Source of the DNA: Vulcanisaeta distributa JCM 11213
GTDB lineage: Archaea > Thermoproteota > Thermoprotei > Thermoproteales > Thermocladiaceae
Assembly: GCA_001316125.1 (NCBI GenBank)
Contig: BBCS01000021.1
Location: forward strand, 1 to 17,702
DNA length: 17,702 bases
Reading direction: 5' to 3'
Shown here: in pieces, positions 1 through 8,893 of the stretch
Layout of the letters: the number at the start of each line of letters is the position of its first letter
How positions within the stretch are numbered: position 1 is the first letter of the stretch
The notes under the pieces: generated by a model
The model's input: the letters and a program-made list of their open reading frames with translations, nothing else
Told to the model about the DNA's origin: nothing
Databases searched by the model: none
Position numbers and translations under genes: made by a program

Positions 1-127
1 AGCACAACTTAATCATTTCCCAAACACACCCACACACTCATAAATTAACTCCACAAAAAACAAGGTAAACAAAGCATTAAACCCTATGGCAGTGGATCTT
101 AAACAAAACCACTAACTAGGCACTACA
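1..127. other. Left edge, no supported gene
   Basis: This A/C-rich stretch lies downstream of the methyltransferase stop. A short hydrophobic reading frame of about 30 codons exists on the minus strand, but it has no start codon and no recognisable motif. I see no RNA gene or clear terminator. Confidence 0.4.
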
Positions 128-588
128 TTAAAAACCTAAGGAGATTAAGCGCCTAATCAACTCATTATCCACAGCCCTAGGCGACTCGGCATAGACCCTC
201 GCGCCTAGGCCCAGGGCTTCCCTGAGGACCGCCTCACCATCAGCGTCGGCATTAACCACATTAATGAGCAGGGCGTAGTCAATGGAGCCGGGCCTAATGG
301 GCGGTAAAGCCGCGTCGGCGCAAACCACGTCCACGTTGGGCAGGTAGTTCGCGTGCCTAAGCACACCGCAGGCAATGTCCAGGCACACGTACAGCCTAGC
401 CGAGCCCGACAACAGGCTGGCTCCAACGCCAACACCACAGCCAATGTCCAGAACCTCATGCCCCCCCTTGTCCTCAACGTCTCGGCAGCCCTGAGGTAGC
501 CGAGCACGCTATCCCTCAGGTATAGGTCCAGGTACCTGGTGCCTAATGCCTCGTAGTAACTACGTACATAGAGCTTATATCCAAGCAT
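128..588 (-). CDS. Class I SAM-dependent methyltransferase (frame-broken)
   Basis: Small Rossmann-fold methyltransferase of about 150 residues. After the tract the sequence reads EVLDIGCGVGVG, the glycine-rich motif I that binds S-adenosylmethionine. Further on are LYVCLDIACGVLRHA (acidic residue at the end of strand 2) and a PGSIDYALLINV segment typical of motif IV. The first 45 or so residues are read from ATG 588; the rest is in another frame. The break is at the C7 run 461-467, where 5 or 8 bases would restore one protein. The substrate cannot be told from the sequence. The short length suggests a small-molecule or protein methylase rather than a tRNA enzyme with extra domains. A TATA-like GCTTAAAG lies about 40 nt upstream of the ATG. 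It stands alone, in the same direction as the MFS gene. Confidence 0.75.
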
Positions 589-676
589 AACACTGCCAAC
601 TAACTCACTATGCTCCTTAGCCCCCCCCTTTAAGCCTTCAGCCCCCCCTAATACATCGCCTCACCACCCGGCTTCG
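589..676. other. Intergenic region with two C tracts
   Basis: The gap between the MFS stop and the methyltransferase start holds a C8 and a C7 tract within 30 bases, and a TATA-like TTTAAGC (minus-strand GCTTAAA) serving the methyltransferase. The tracts lie outside coding sequence, so reading-frame selection does not explain their length. Confidence 0.45.
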
Positions 677-1864
677 CTACTTCACGACCCTATCCCTGTA
701 CATTAGGTATATCGTTAGGTCATACATAATCTTCAGAGACCCACTGATTATGAATGGTAGGGAGTAAAGCCCCCCCTGGGATATTAAATCACCGACTATT
801 AACGGACCTGGTAAGGAACCAATGCTCCTCGCGGTATTCGTCACCGCATTCGCCGGAACCCTCTCCTCATCACTAAATATCTGCGCCATGAATGCCTGCC
901 TCGTTGGCACATCCATCTGGGAAACACTCTGCCTGAGCAGGAGGAATGCGAGATCCCCCCCGTGAATGAACCAGCGAGTGGTATGAGTATTAGGAATATG
1001 TTCGAAATAATGTGCGTGTAGACCATCGTCCTCAGATTACCGATCCTCTCGGCAATCAACGGCGCAATCACCAGTGAGATCGCCGTAACCACATTAACAA
1101 CCATAAAAACCAAACCCAACTCCCTCAGGGTCACCCCCCCATAACGAATATAGAACCAGTAGGATAGTAGGGACTGCGTAACCAACCCACCCCCCCCAAA
1201 GGCATCCACCGAGAATAGCATTGATAAATTCCTAATGTCAGCAACGGCAGTCCTACCCAAACCCCCCCTCAAACCAAGCCTCCTCCCGCCACCCTCAATA
1301 TTGCCTAGGCGCTGTAGGCAATAACCATGACCAAACCAACCACGGCATATATGAGGTACATCGACCTAACAAACACCAATTTATCCCCCCCCAGGTAGGC
1401 CGGTAATGATGATGCGAGGGCACCCAGCGATGATGCTGAGTAACCAATTAGGTTGTAAAGGCCCAGGACCCTACCCAACCTATTGCCCGTGAACTTAGGC
1501 AACACACCAACCTCAATGGATTGGAAGGGACCCGCCTCAGTCCCTGTCGTACTTATGTTACCCATGAAAAGCGCCAGGGCTAGTACAGGTATAGTGAGGA
1601 TGAGGATAGGAGGATGCCGGAGATGAATATGAGTAGGCTAAAAATGATCAATAACCTCCTCCTACCAATCACATTGCCGAACCACGTAAGTAATACGTTT
1701 GAGAAGACATTACCGAGGACTACCAGGAATATGGATGCACCAACGTAGGTTGGTGAAAAACCCAGCATTGCCAGGTAAATGGGCGTCAATACGCTGACCA
1801 TGCCGAAGACAAAGGTCCTCAACCCCCCCTTAACAATCAAAATCAAGTAAACACTCCTATGCAT
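677..1864 (-). CDS. MFS transporter (three frame breaks)
   Basis: Major facilitator superfamily permease of about 395 residues, the usual length for 12 membrane helices. From ATG 1864 the N-terminal part has repeated hydrophobic helices and a GNVIGRRRLL loop between helices 2 and 3, matching MFS motif A. The middle part has GLYNLIGYSASSLGAL. The C-terminal part has SQMDVPTRQAFMAQIF and ends DRVVK. Frame breaks fall near 1580-1590, near 1300-1306, and at the C7 tract 955-961; the last is restored by 5 or 8 bases. The family exports or imports small solutes; this substrate is not inferable. A TATA-like GTTTAAAAT at about 1896-1905 lies roughly 35 nt upstream of the start and is divergent from the ABC transporter promoter. 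All pieces are collinear and hydrophobic, so I treat them as one gene. Confidence 0.8.
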
Positions 1865-1968
1865 CTTTAACTGGGCAATGGGAAATCACTGAGATTTTAA
1901 ACATAATTAGTAAGTTAGGTAATAGCCCGAGTAAAGTAATAAAAGCGAGTGGATTAGTGATTAGTTGA
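1865..1968. promoter_or_regulatory. Divergent promoter region
   Basis: This 104-bp gap separates the MFS gene (left) and the ABC transporter (right). On the minus strand GTTTAAAAT near 1896-1905 is a candidate TATA box for the MFS gene. On the plus strand AGTAATAAAAGC near 1935-1946 sits 25-30 nt before ATG 1969, the spacing expected of a nearly leaderless archaeal transcript. Confidence 0.5.
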
Positions 1969-2713
1969 ATGGGTTGTGCATTGAGAATTGAAAAACTAAC
2001 CGTCAAGTACGGGAGTAAGGTCGCCGTCGACGGCCTAAGCACCTGCGTAAGACCCGGTGAAACCTACTGCCTCCTCGGGCCTAACGGCGCTGGTAAGACA
2101 TCAACGATTAAGGCGGTGCTCGGCTCGTGAAGTACGAGGGCACAATAGACATACTTGGTATGGGGGCCGCCAAGGCCTGAGGTCATGAACAGCGTCGGTG
2201 CTGTCCTGGAGACACCGCTGGTCCTGGAGACGCTGAGCCCGAGGGATTTCCTGGAGTTCGTGGGCTCCGTGAGGGGGCATCAGGGACTCCAGGTACGTGG
2301 AGGCCCTGGTCAGGGCACTGGGCCTTGAGGAGTTCCTCGATAGGCCAATAATATCGCTCTCGGCGGGTAATAGGCAGAAGGTGGCCATAGTGGCGGCCCT
2401 AATGCATAGGCCTAGGCTCCTACTCATGGATGAACCCTTCAACTACCTGGATGCCAAGTCCGTCAGGGTTGTCAAGGAGTTGATGCAGAGGCACCTTGAG
2501 TCCAACGGCTCAATACTCTTCACCACGCACGTAATGGAGGTTGCCGAGAGGGTCTGCACCAGGATTGGCATCATGAACGCAGGTAAATTAGTCATGGAGG
2601 GGGGGACCCCCACGGAGATTATGAGCGCGGTCAATGCTGGTACTCTCGAGGATGCCTTCCTGAGGGCCATTAGGGCTGAGGATGAGATTAAGGGTTTGCT
2701 GGAGGGTTTATGA
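1969..2713 (+). CDS. ABC transporter ATP-binding protein (frame-broken)
   Basis: Cytoplasmic ATPase of an ABC-2-type exporter, about 245 residues after joining. ATG 1969 gives MGCALRIEKLTVKYG. Walker A is GPNGAGKTS near residue 43, the signature is SLSAGNRQK (a variant of LSGGQ), Walker B is LLLMDEPFNYLD, and the switch histidine lies in TTHVMEVAERV. The frame is lost three times: near 2125 (one base missing), at G5 2162-2166 and at G5 2273-2277, where four bases would give continuous reading. The C-terminal MEGGTPTEIM carries one extra Gly beside a G7 tract compared with the usual EGTP. Its stop overlaps the permease start (ATGA at 2710-2713), so the two are translationally coupled. Confidence 0.88.
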
Positions 2714-4284
2714 CCATGAATCCCTGGGAGCTAGGTGACCTGGTCTATAGGGAGTTGATTGCCCAGACAATAACCCAGGTCAGGAGGACTGGGGGGGCTA
2801 GGCCCATCAGGGTTGATAGGGTCGTGAGCGGTTATGGGGTTATTAAGGCCGTGGCCTCAATAATCATAGCCACATACCTAGCCGCGCCGCTCATCATAGC
2901 CCTAACCACGCACTGGGGGGGTGATGTGGTCGGTATTTATCGGTCACCACCCTATGAGTACATGATAATGTACCTCACAATACTGATGACATACATGCTA
3001 CTATCACCAATAATAACCTCTGTAATGGGTCACCCAGTGATTGGTGATTTACTCAGGACGTTGGGTCTTGATGAGGGCTCAATAAGGCTTGCGGCCACGA
3101 TGGCCGTTATAAGGGCGGTGGATGCACCGTTAATATCGTTGTTAACCACAGCATGGTGATAGCCGCGGTAATACACACGCCGGCCCCCCCAGCCCTGGTC
3201 ACTGCCCAGGCTGTGCTCCTAGGACTCGTAGGCCCCCCCTGGTGGGTATAGTTGCCCTGGACACCGTGGTCAGGAGGAGGGGCTCCGTGAGCACGTTCCT
3301 CACCAGGTCCTTGGTTGTCGCCGCGGACTCAATACCCTGGGTAATAGCGCTTACGCTCCTAATGCTCAGTGAGGACTGATCATAAGCCCGGGATTGCCCA
3401 ATACATACCGCTGATCAGTGATCCATTGATCATGAGCCACCCAATGGCGCTACTAAACTCCGTGACCACCACGGCGGCGCTGACCGCCATTGACTCATAC
3501 CTATTAATTAATGCTGGGTCGAGACTACTAATGCCGAGGCTCCCAGGGGGGGGTCCCGAGTCCCTAATCACCGTTAACAAGCCGTTCAGGGGGTTCAGGT
3601 TTAGGGGGCCGTTCATGGGCCTCGTCAGGTACTACATGAGGCAGTTACTCAGTGCCAGGGGGGGTTCCCTGGGAATGGTGATTGGTGGGGGGGCTCTGAT
3701 GGCCGTGTTCCTATACGTTTCCCTGGCAACGTCGGTGAGGGGGGGCCTAACCCAGTTTGAATTAATAATCAGCGTCATGGCCTACGCCGCGCCGCTTGCC
3801 TTCATAACCTCGTTCCTACCAGTCATGATGTATAACGCGGAGTACTCGGCATTGCCCATAATACTCACGGTACCGATAACGCCCATTAGGAGGATGCTAG
3901 CTAAGGTCCCCATGGTACTCACTACGTACTACGCCCTCGCCGCGCCCATCGTGGCCATACTCGCGGCCCTCCACCACCCATCCGCCATACCGCCGGTCCT
4001 AGCCCTGGCAGTGTCGCCTCTGGCGTCCACCGTTATGTCCGCCGTAATATTCCAACTGGAGGTTAGGGATTACCTAAATGGCTCCCAGGCATTGGCGATA
4101 CTAAACCTCGTCAATACACTGCTCATAATAACCGCAGCCTCGATACCCATCATAGCCTTCATAACAGCCCAGGTACTGACCATGAACATTACCTACTCAA
4201 CAATGTCCCTGGCTGTGGTGGGGGGGGTTGCCGAGACAGCCGTGCTTTCCCTAGCCTAATAGGCCTGGTCAGGGCGGGGGGGTG
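2710..4284 (+). CDS. ABC-2 type permease (frame-broken)
   Basis: Membrane partner of the preceding ATPase, about 520 residues with many hydrophobic helices. It begins MTMNPWELGDLVYRELIAQ and is open to 3159, continues in a second frame through a segment ending near LMLSED (about 3160-3378), and in a third to 4259. One break is at the C7 tract 3233-3239, where 5 bases restore VGPLVGIVALD; another is near 3369-3378. A final shift near 4250 would extend the protein past the stop at 4257-4259 to TGA at 4282-4284 (ending IGLVRAG), so the 3' end is uncertain. G7 or G8 tracts encode GGG or GG at several places. The substrate is unknown; close coupling to the ATPase makes an exporter the best guess. 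Confidence 0.78.
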
Positions 4285-4293
4285 ACCAAACAA

Positions 4294-4901
4294 TCACTGC
4301 TTCTGCTGGGCCTTCTGGGCGCCCTTCCTTGAACCACTCAACTCCTCCTCAATCCACTCAAGCTTACCAAGCATTGGCTGCCTAAGGGTCAGGCTAACCC
4401 TAACCACGTCCTTATTACCAGCAGTCACATAACTCACGCCCACGACCCTAGCCCTAACCACATCACCCCCCCTACCAAGCCTACGCCTACTACGCTCACC
4501 CACGAAGGCACCACTCTGCTTATCATAAAGAACCACGTTATCCTCCATCATCTGAGTCCTATGTATCAACGCGTCAATTGGCCCAACCCTCACGAGGCCC
4601 CCCCGAAATCCTCAGTCCTAACAACCTCACCCTCAACAACCTCATTAATCAACGGCGTGTACACCAGGGCCTTAAAGCGAACCCTATTGTACGTCGCACC
4701 ATCACCAAATATCACCACGCCCCCCCTCCTACTAACCTCAACGTCGAATATGGCCACGTAGACCCCCCCCACGTCCCTCTCAACCCTACCCACGTACTGG
4801 CCCCCCCACAAAACCTCAAAGGCAACCTTCTCCAGAGGCTCCCCCCCAAACCTACTGGGCGGTATCCTGATGTGATCCTCGAGTGTTAAGACCCTAAACA
4901 T
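4294..4901 (-). CDS. rpo7: DNA-directed RNA polymerase subunit Rpo7 (RpoE')
   Basis: Archaeal homologue of Rpb7. With Rpo4 it forms the RNA polymerase stalk, which helps open complex formation and binds nascent RNA. From ATG 4901, MFRVLTLEDHIRIPP opens the N-terminal domain; IFGDGATYNRVRFKALVY and INEVVEGEVV lead into the S1 domain (VRVGPIDALIH), and LTLRQPMLGKLEWIEEE ends it. Length is about 200 residues, slightly above the usual 180. The frame breaks at C7 4598-4604; five bases would give DFGGLVRVGP, equal in length to Sulfolobus Rpo7 as I recall it. Five other 7/8-base tracts each add one Gly relative to that sequence (FGGEPL, LWGGQY, DVGGVY, RRGGVV, RGGDVV). As rpo7 is essential, the break is probably not real. 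A TATA box lies about 25 nt upstream. Confidence 0.93.
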
Positions 4902-4920
4902 GCAGGTTCGTTTTAACAAA

Positions 4921-4932
4921 CCCTTTAAAAAA
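4921..4932 (-). promoter_or_regulatory. TATA box of rpo7
   Basis: The minus strand reads TTTTTTAAAGGG, centred about 25 nt before ATG 4901. This fits a leaderless transcript starting at the initiation codon, and it supports that start over longer in-frame options. The box abuts the stop codon of the gene upstream. Confidence 0.55.
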
Positions 4933-5346
4933 CTAATCACCCAACCCATAAATCTCTCTCCAGGGCCTACCCTCCTCAACCATCCTGAGTATGATTACCC
5001 TAACCTTCTCAATACACGTCAGTAAATCCCTACCAAGCATCCCAGCAATCACGGGGGCTCGCCCTGGAGGCTATGAAGTTTGAGGAGATGACTATTGCCA
5101 TGTACCTGGCCAGGACAAACTCATTACTCAACTCAATAACCCTCTCCATAACCCTCCAGGCGTTTTGTAGCTCATCATCACCGCACTCAACGCCCAGGGC
5201 ATTGCAGGACCTGTTTAGGGCCTCAATGCATAGTTTTGAGAGTTCACTCAGTACCGAGGCCCCATCGCCGTTTAGGGCCTCGCCAACCTACTGGGTAACT
5301 CATCCCCCCCTAGGTACTTAATCAACGCCTCATCCCTACTAATCAT
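4933..5346 (-). CDS. Unrecognised small protein between aIF1 and rpo7
   Basis: I do not recognise this protein. Joined, it is about 138 residues, largely helical, starting MISRDEALIKYLGGDELPS and ending GRPWREIYGLGD. A middle segment (LQNAWRVMERVIELSNEFVLARYMAIVISSNFIA) looks like long amphipathic helices, and there are several cysteines (KLCIEALNRSCNALGVECGDD). The frame shifts near 5275-5285 and at G5 5053-5057, where four bases would join ASP to VIAGMLG. Its ATG lies two bases after the aIF1 stop, so it is co-transcribed and probably translationally coupled with aIF1. It ends just before the rpo7 promoter. The neighbourhood suggests an information-processing role, which is inference only. 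Confidence 0.6.
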
Positions 5347-5348
5347 CC

Positions 5349-5706
5349 CTAGGTCTCCACGATCGTCTCATCAATCAGTATGTTCTCCTCCCTAAACCCC
5401 CCCAACTCCACAAGAAGCTTCTTAACCCTCTGCCTCTGGTCGCCCTGGACCTCAATTGAATTCTCCCCTAACCGTGCCGCCAGCCGCAAGCCTGCGCTTA
5501 AGCTCCTTGGCAATGCCATCAATGTCTATGGCCTTAACATCAGAACTATCAAACTCAATAACAGTAACCAAGTGCCTCTTCCTCCTCTCAACCCTAACCC
5601 TAACCAACGCCTGCTCCTTCGCAATCTCCGCCTCAGCCGTACTCTCACCACCAAGCACTGACGAAAGCAACTCATCAACTATGTCTCCCTGACCCTCCCC
5701 ACTCAT
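5349..5706 (-). CDS. Translation initiation factor aIF1 (SUI1 family)
   Basis: SUI1-family factor that binds the small ribosomal subunit and guards start-codon selection. From ATG 5706 (MSGEGQGDIVDELL) a 30-residue acidic N-terminal region precedes the SUI1 fold: RKRHLVTVIEFDSS, then IAKELKRRLAAGGTVRGE. After a frame break near 5458-5464 comes NSIEVQGDQRQRVKKLLVE, then FREENILID. Corrected length is about 119 residues, near the family norm. The C-terminal LGGF, encoded beside a C7 tract at about 5397-5403, has one more Gly than the family's LGF. A TATA box 30 nt upstream supports ATG 5706 over an in-frame ATG at 5730. The gene leads an operon with the unrecognised downstream gene. The break in an essential gene again points to sequence error. 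Confidence 0.9.
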
Positions 5707-5731
5707 GGACCGAGTAATTAAGAAGTACATG

Positions 5732-5740
5732 TATTTATAT
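5732..5740 (-). promoter_or_regulatory. TATA box of aIF1
   Basis: The minus strand reads ATATAAATA, centred 30 nt before ATG 5706, giving a leader of only a few nucleotides. It is the clearest TATA element in this half of the window. Confidence 0.6.
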
Positions 5741-5760
5741 CTTTTGCGTCCAGGAAAACA

Positions 5761-6353
5761 TCAACGCACGACAACGGAAGACCCACCAAGGTCAATAAAT
5801 ACCCTACCACCAACGCTGACAAGGCCCACGTAAACAAGGAGGAAGCGCGTTGATGAGCCGGGGCTAACCCCCCCAAGCCCTGCTAGGCAGTCCATTGGTG
5901 CGGAGACATCAACGACATTGCCACTCACGTCCCTCGTGACAGCCACAGGCCTCGGGAAGTCAAGGCCCCCCCTGGGAAGGTCCCAAAGATCCAACGGCGG
6001 GTTTAGTGGCCGTGACCTACAGCCCACCGCCCTACGCCCAACCACAGAGACCCCCCCAACCACGTAATCACCCACCAGGAATCCCAGGACCACGTCTAGC
6101 CAGCTTATTAACCGGCCCATCAACCACAACACCCCCCCTAATGATTAAGCCACTTATTGGGTACTCGCGGCCCAGGTCCACGAGGGTGAACCAGGGAACC
6201 GCCTGTATGGGCAGTAGGTACTTATCACCAACCCTCCTAGCCCCCCCAAACCTCCTACCCAACTCAACACTCGAGGCCCTAAACAAGGCCTCCAACTCAT
6301 CCAGGGAGGTGGCGGGGGAACCTACCGCCGAATTGCCTAACCACCATGGCCAT
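5761..6353 (-). CDS. Unrecognised protein coupled to mtnP
   Basis: I cannot assign this to a family. Joined, it is about 197 residues of mostly beta character: an N-terminal [13 protein letters not shown], then DELEALFRASSVELGRRF, KYLLPIQAVPWFTLVDLG and EYPISGLIIRGG, and a C-terminal half containing PLDLWDLPRG and ending GGRVFIDLGGSSVVVR. No signal peptide or clear membrane helix is visible. Breaks lie at G5 6314-6318 (four bases restore the frame) and near 6070-6080; which frame is used over 6068-6132 is uncertain. The proposed start ATG at 6353 overlaps the mtnP stop (TGATG), or ATG 6347 may be used. Translational coupling suggests a link to methylthioadenosine or purine metabolism, but this is inference. 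Confidence 0.55.
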
Positions 6354-7208
6354 CAAACACAGGCGTTCTTCAATGCCTCCTCGCACTTAACGTGCACGTC
6401 CCTGGGTATCCTCGGTATCACGTTAAGTAAGACCTTACGGGCCAGGTCAAGCTTCTCACTCATTACCCTCTCCACGAGCTCCGCAGTCACCGGTTGATGA
6501 GGAACCCAAATGTCGTAGTCAGTCACCAGGGCAAGCAGTGAGTAGCACATGCCCAACTCACGCACGAGGTTAATCTCGGGCACGAGGGTCATACCAATTA
6601 TGTCACAGCCATACACGTCCCTCCAAACCCTAGACTCAGCCTTAGTACTAAACCTCGGCCCCCTCAATACACACATAGCACCCGCCAAGGTGGGTCCTAT
6701 TAACCTCGAGGCCTCCTCAAAGAGCAGTTGATTAATTACGGAGTTAAAGGGCTCAAGACCAATCTGTATATGGCAGGTCCTAGGCCCATCAAAGAACGTG
6801 TACTCCCTACTTAGTCGCATCAAAGAATTGGTCGGGAATCACGAAATCCCCAGGCGCAAAGTCCTGCCTAAGACTACCAACGGCGCTCACGCTAATCACA
6901 GCTCTAACGCCGAGGGCCCACAAAGCCCAGGTATTGGCCCTGTAGGGTATCCTGTGCGGCGGGTACCTATGCCCACGACCATGCCTAGGCAGGAACGCAA
7001 CCCACTCATTACCAACCCTACCAATCACCACATTATCACTGGGCAGGCCATACGGCGTGTGAATCTGAACCTCAAAATACTCACTGAAGAAACCAGCCTC
7101 ATAAAGACCACTACCACCAATAACACCAACGTAAGGCAGCGAATCAATGCCTAGCTCGCCTGGGCTGACGGGTGCCTTCGTAACCGTCAACTTCCTAACC
7201 TCAACCAC
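6353..7208 (-). CDS. mtnP: S-methyl-5'-thioadenosine phosphorylase
   Basis: Cytoplasmic phosphorylase that splits methylthioadenosine, the by-product of polyamine synthesis, into adenine and methylthioribose-1-phosphate. Diagnostic segments in order are [12 protein letters not shown] (phosphate loop), [47 protein letters not shown], then after a frame break [34 protein letters not shown] (purine and ribose pocket) and [12 protein letters not shown]. Corrected length is about 285 residues, near the family's 270. The break is near 6815-6825 with no long homopolymer. GTG 7208 is chosen because a TATA element sits 26 nt upstream; an earlier in-frame GTG at 7271 would place that element inside the gene. 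The downstream gene overlaps its stop. Confidence 0.92.
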
Positions 7209-7228
7209 GGTAAGGCAGGCAAAAGGAA

Positions 7229-7239
7229 CCTTAAAAGCG
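7229..7239 (-). promoter_or_regulatory. TATA box of mtnP
   Basis: The minus strand reads CGCTTTTAAGG, centred 26 nt upstream of GTG 7208, which implies a leaderless transcript. It decides between the alternative in-frame starts. Confidence 0.5.
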
Positions 7240-7263
7240 TTACCCAATGAAAAGGCAGAATCA

Positions 7264-7823
7264 CTAACCACTGACCCTACTGAGCCCTTCCCTCAGGGCC
7301 TTAAGCGCATTCTCAAGCTCGTCACCCCACCTGACCCTCGGCTTCAACTCCTCGACCCTCCTAACCAACTCATTAATCAATAATTCAATGTCTATTGCAG
7401 CCTCTTCCCTATTCCTGTACTTACTCACGGCCATGTCAGGGTCAGGACCATTGTACTGGTAGTCATGGAGGTTAAGCGCCTTATCTATTGCGAAGGAGAT
7501 TCCTGGGTAACCAACCTCCTCGAGCATCTGCGACAAGGCCTTCATCTCGTGGTTGGCACCCTCGGAACAGCCCTATTAATCAGCCACCGCCTCTCCTCAT
7601 CGCTCCTGGCTAACTTAAGTAATTTATCAAGCTCAAGCCTGAGTAGGACTGCTAATAAGGCACGCCACGCTTGAAAAACCTTACCAGCGGCATTCCTAAC
7701 CAAGCCATCCTCAAGGAATTTAACGGCGAGAAACGCCTCAACCAAAGACTCAAGTAGCCTGGCATTTACGTAATCCTCACTTGTTGGCTTAGGCAGCGGC
7801 TTCTCTATCGTTTCCGCGCACAC
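7264..7823 (-). CDS. PaREP1-family protein, copy A (one frame break)
   Basis: Member of the PaREP1 family, multicopy in Pyrobaculum and other Thermoproteales and of unknown function; its helical fold has been likened to HEPN and nucleotidyltransferase-associated helical bundles. From GTG 7823 it reads [19 protein letters not shown], then [29 protein letters not shown], then [12 protein letters not shown] and [21 protein letters not shown], the family's most conserved block. The C-terminal part is [18 protein letters not shown]. Length is about 187 residues. The frame breaks near 7545, where one A appears missing compared with copy B. A TATA box lies 24 nt upstream of the GTG. Copy B follows directly upstream in the same orientation. 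Confidence 0.85.
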
Positions 7824-7841
7824 ATTGCAGTGTTAGTTAAT

Positions 7842-7853
7842 CCCTTAAATACC
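7842..7853 (-). promoter_or_regulatory. TATA box of PaREP1 copy A
   Basis: The minus strand reads GGTATTTAAGGG, centred about 24 nt before GTG 7823. A nearly identical element (GGTATTTTAAGG) precedes copy B at the same distance, so the duplication included the promoter. Confidence 0.5.
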
Positions 7854-7879
7854 TAGCGGCGCGTATGCCGACATTGCCA

Positions 7880-8474
7880 CTAATTACGGCACGTGGCATA
7901 CCGCAGGTAGGACCACCTAGCCTTACCCAATCCCTCCCTCAAAGCCCTAAGTGCACCCTCCAACTCATCACCCCCCCACCTAACCCTTGGCCTCAATCCC
8001 TCAATCCTCCTAATCAATTCATCAATCAATAACTTAATGCCCACAGCGGCTTCATCCCTGTTTCGGTACTTTGACAGGACTAAATCGGGATCAGGACCAT
8101 TGTACTGGTAATCATGGAGATCAAGCGCCTTATCTGTCCACGGCGAAATACCGCCATGACCAACCTCTTCAGGCATTGTGATAGGGACTTCATCTTAGTG
8201 GTCGGGACTCTAGGCACGGCCCTACTCACGAGCCATGTTTTCTCCTCATCAGTCCTAACCACCTAAAGCAGTTTATCCAACCCAAGCCTCAGTAAGGCAA
8301 CGAGCAACACCATCCAGGACTGAAAAGCCTCACCAGCCGCATCCCTAACCAGGCCTCTATTCAGAAACTCAAGGGCCAACCAAGCCTTAACCAAAGCCTC
8401 AAGCAACCCAACACCCACGTAATCCTCCGTAGGGGGGGCTTAGGCAAGGACCTCTCAACGACCTCCACATCCAC
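7880..8474 (-). pseudogene. PaREP1-family protein, copy B (degenerate)
   Basis: Tandem paralogue of copy A. It shares [46 protein letters not shown] and RVRWGGDELEGALRALREG. Three lesions are visible: the G7 tract 8432-8438, where five bases would restore PKPPTEDYV as in copy A; an in-frame TAG at 8263-8265 where copy A has AAG (Lys); and a single-base loss near 8176. The nonsense codon is a substitution, unlike the indels elsewhere, so this copy may truly be a pseudogene. At RVRW-GGDE a G7 tract encodes two Gly where copy A has G4 and one Gly, a direct paralogue comparison for the tract phenomenon. The start GTG 8474 is set by a TATA box about 25 nt upstream. Confidence 0.8.
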
Positions 8475-8493
8475 AGTTAGTACCTAACCAGCT

Positions 8494-8505
8494 CCTTAAA
8501 ATACC
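8494..8505 (-). promoter_or_regulatory. TATA box of PaREP1 copy B
   Basis: The minus strand reads GGTATTTTAAGG, centred about 25 nt before GTG 8474. It closely matches the copy A box in sequence and spacing. Confidence 0.45.
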
Positions 8506-8701
8506 TCAAGACCCAACAACCAAAACCCCCCCACCACCATAAGGGCATCCCCCCCTCAAAGAACGACCAACCACAAAGCCCACCAAGGAACCCCCCACAA
8601 CCAAGCACATAAGCCCCCCCAACACCTCAATAACACGCATATAAACAACACCCAGAGCAATACCTACCCCCCCACAGTAACCCACTCACCAACAAATACA
8701 T
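8506..8701 (-). CDS. Possible small two-helix membrane protein
   Basis: Tentative. After a C7 tract at 8667-8673 the minus strand is open and reads VGIALGVVYMRVIEVLGG, LMCLVVGGSLVGFVVG and RSLRGGCPYGGGGVLVVGS before TGA at 8506-8508. This gives two hydrophobic helices separated by a short basic loop. Upstream, in a frame joined through the tract, a short start segment MYLLVSGLLWGG begins at ATG 8701. About 64 residues in total. Codon use resembles neighbours (GTG, TTG, GGT). No family is recognised, and the region could instead be non-coding DNA rich in C tracts next to the CRISPR leader. Confidence 0.35.
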
Positions 8702-8893
8702 AAACCTATATAGACCGTTAGAACAGGCTCGGTGTTGAGTAACTGAAATTCCGTGAGAACAACTATTCAATTTTGCCTGGAGACCGTGGGAACAGGCATG
8801 GCTCGTGGACGGGCAATAGGGATACCTGTTCCGACGGAACCCAAGCCAACGATGAGGAAAAACTTATAAAACCCAAGATAAATCAATGAACCG
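8702..8893 (+). promoter_or_regulatory. CRISPR leader with triple repeated element and promoter
   Basis: AT-rich leader immediately before the first repeat. A 17-bp element, AGACCGTTAGAACAGGC, occurs at 8712-8728 and again as AGACCGTGGGAACAGGC at 8781-8797, 69 bp apart. An inverted copy of its core (TACCTGTTCCGACGG) lies at 8823-8837. A TATA box, TTATAAA, is at 8864-8870 with a purine-rich BRE-like GAGGAAAAAC before it. Transcription would start about 26 nt downstream, at or next to the first base of repeat 1 (8894). The position fits the leader end, because the opposite end carries the degenerate repeat. The repeated element could bind a regulator or the Cas1-Cas2 integration machinery. Confidence 0.7.

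Noticed and set aside
1..127. Hydrophobic C-terminal fragment on the minus strand
   Set aside because: About 30 codons, no start codon, interrupted just upstream, no motif.
4561..4979. Antisense proline-rich frames over rpo7, aIF1 and mtnP
   Set aside because: They mirror conserved genes on the other strand and show the composition of reverse-strand codons, without motifs.
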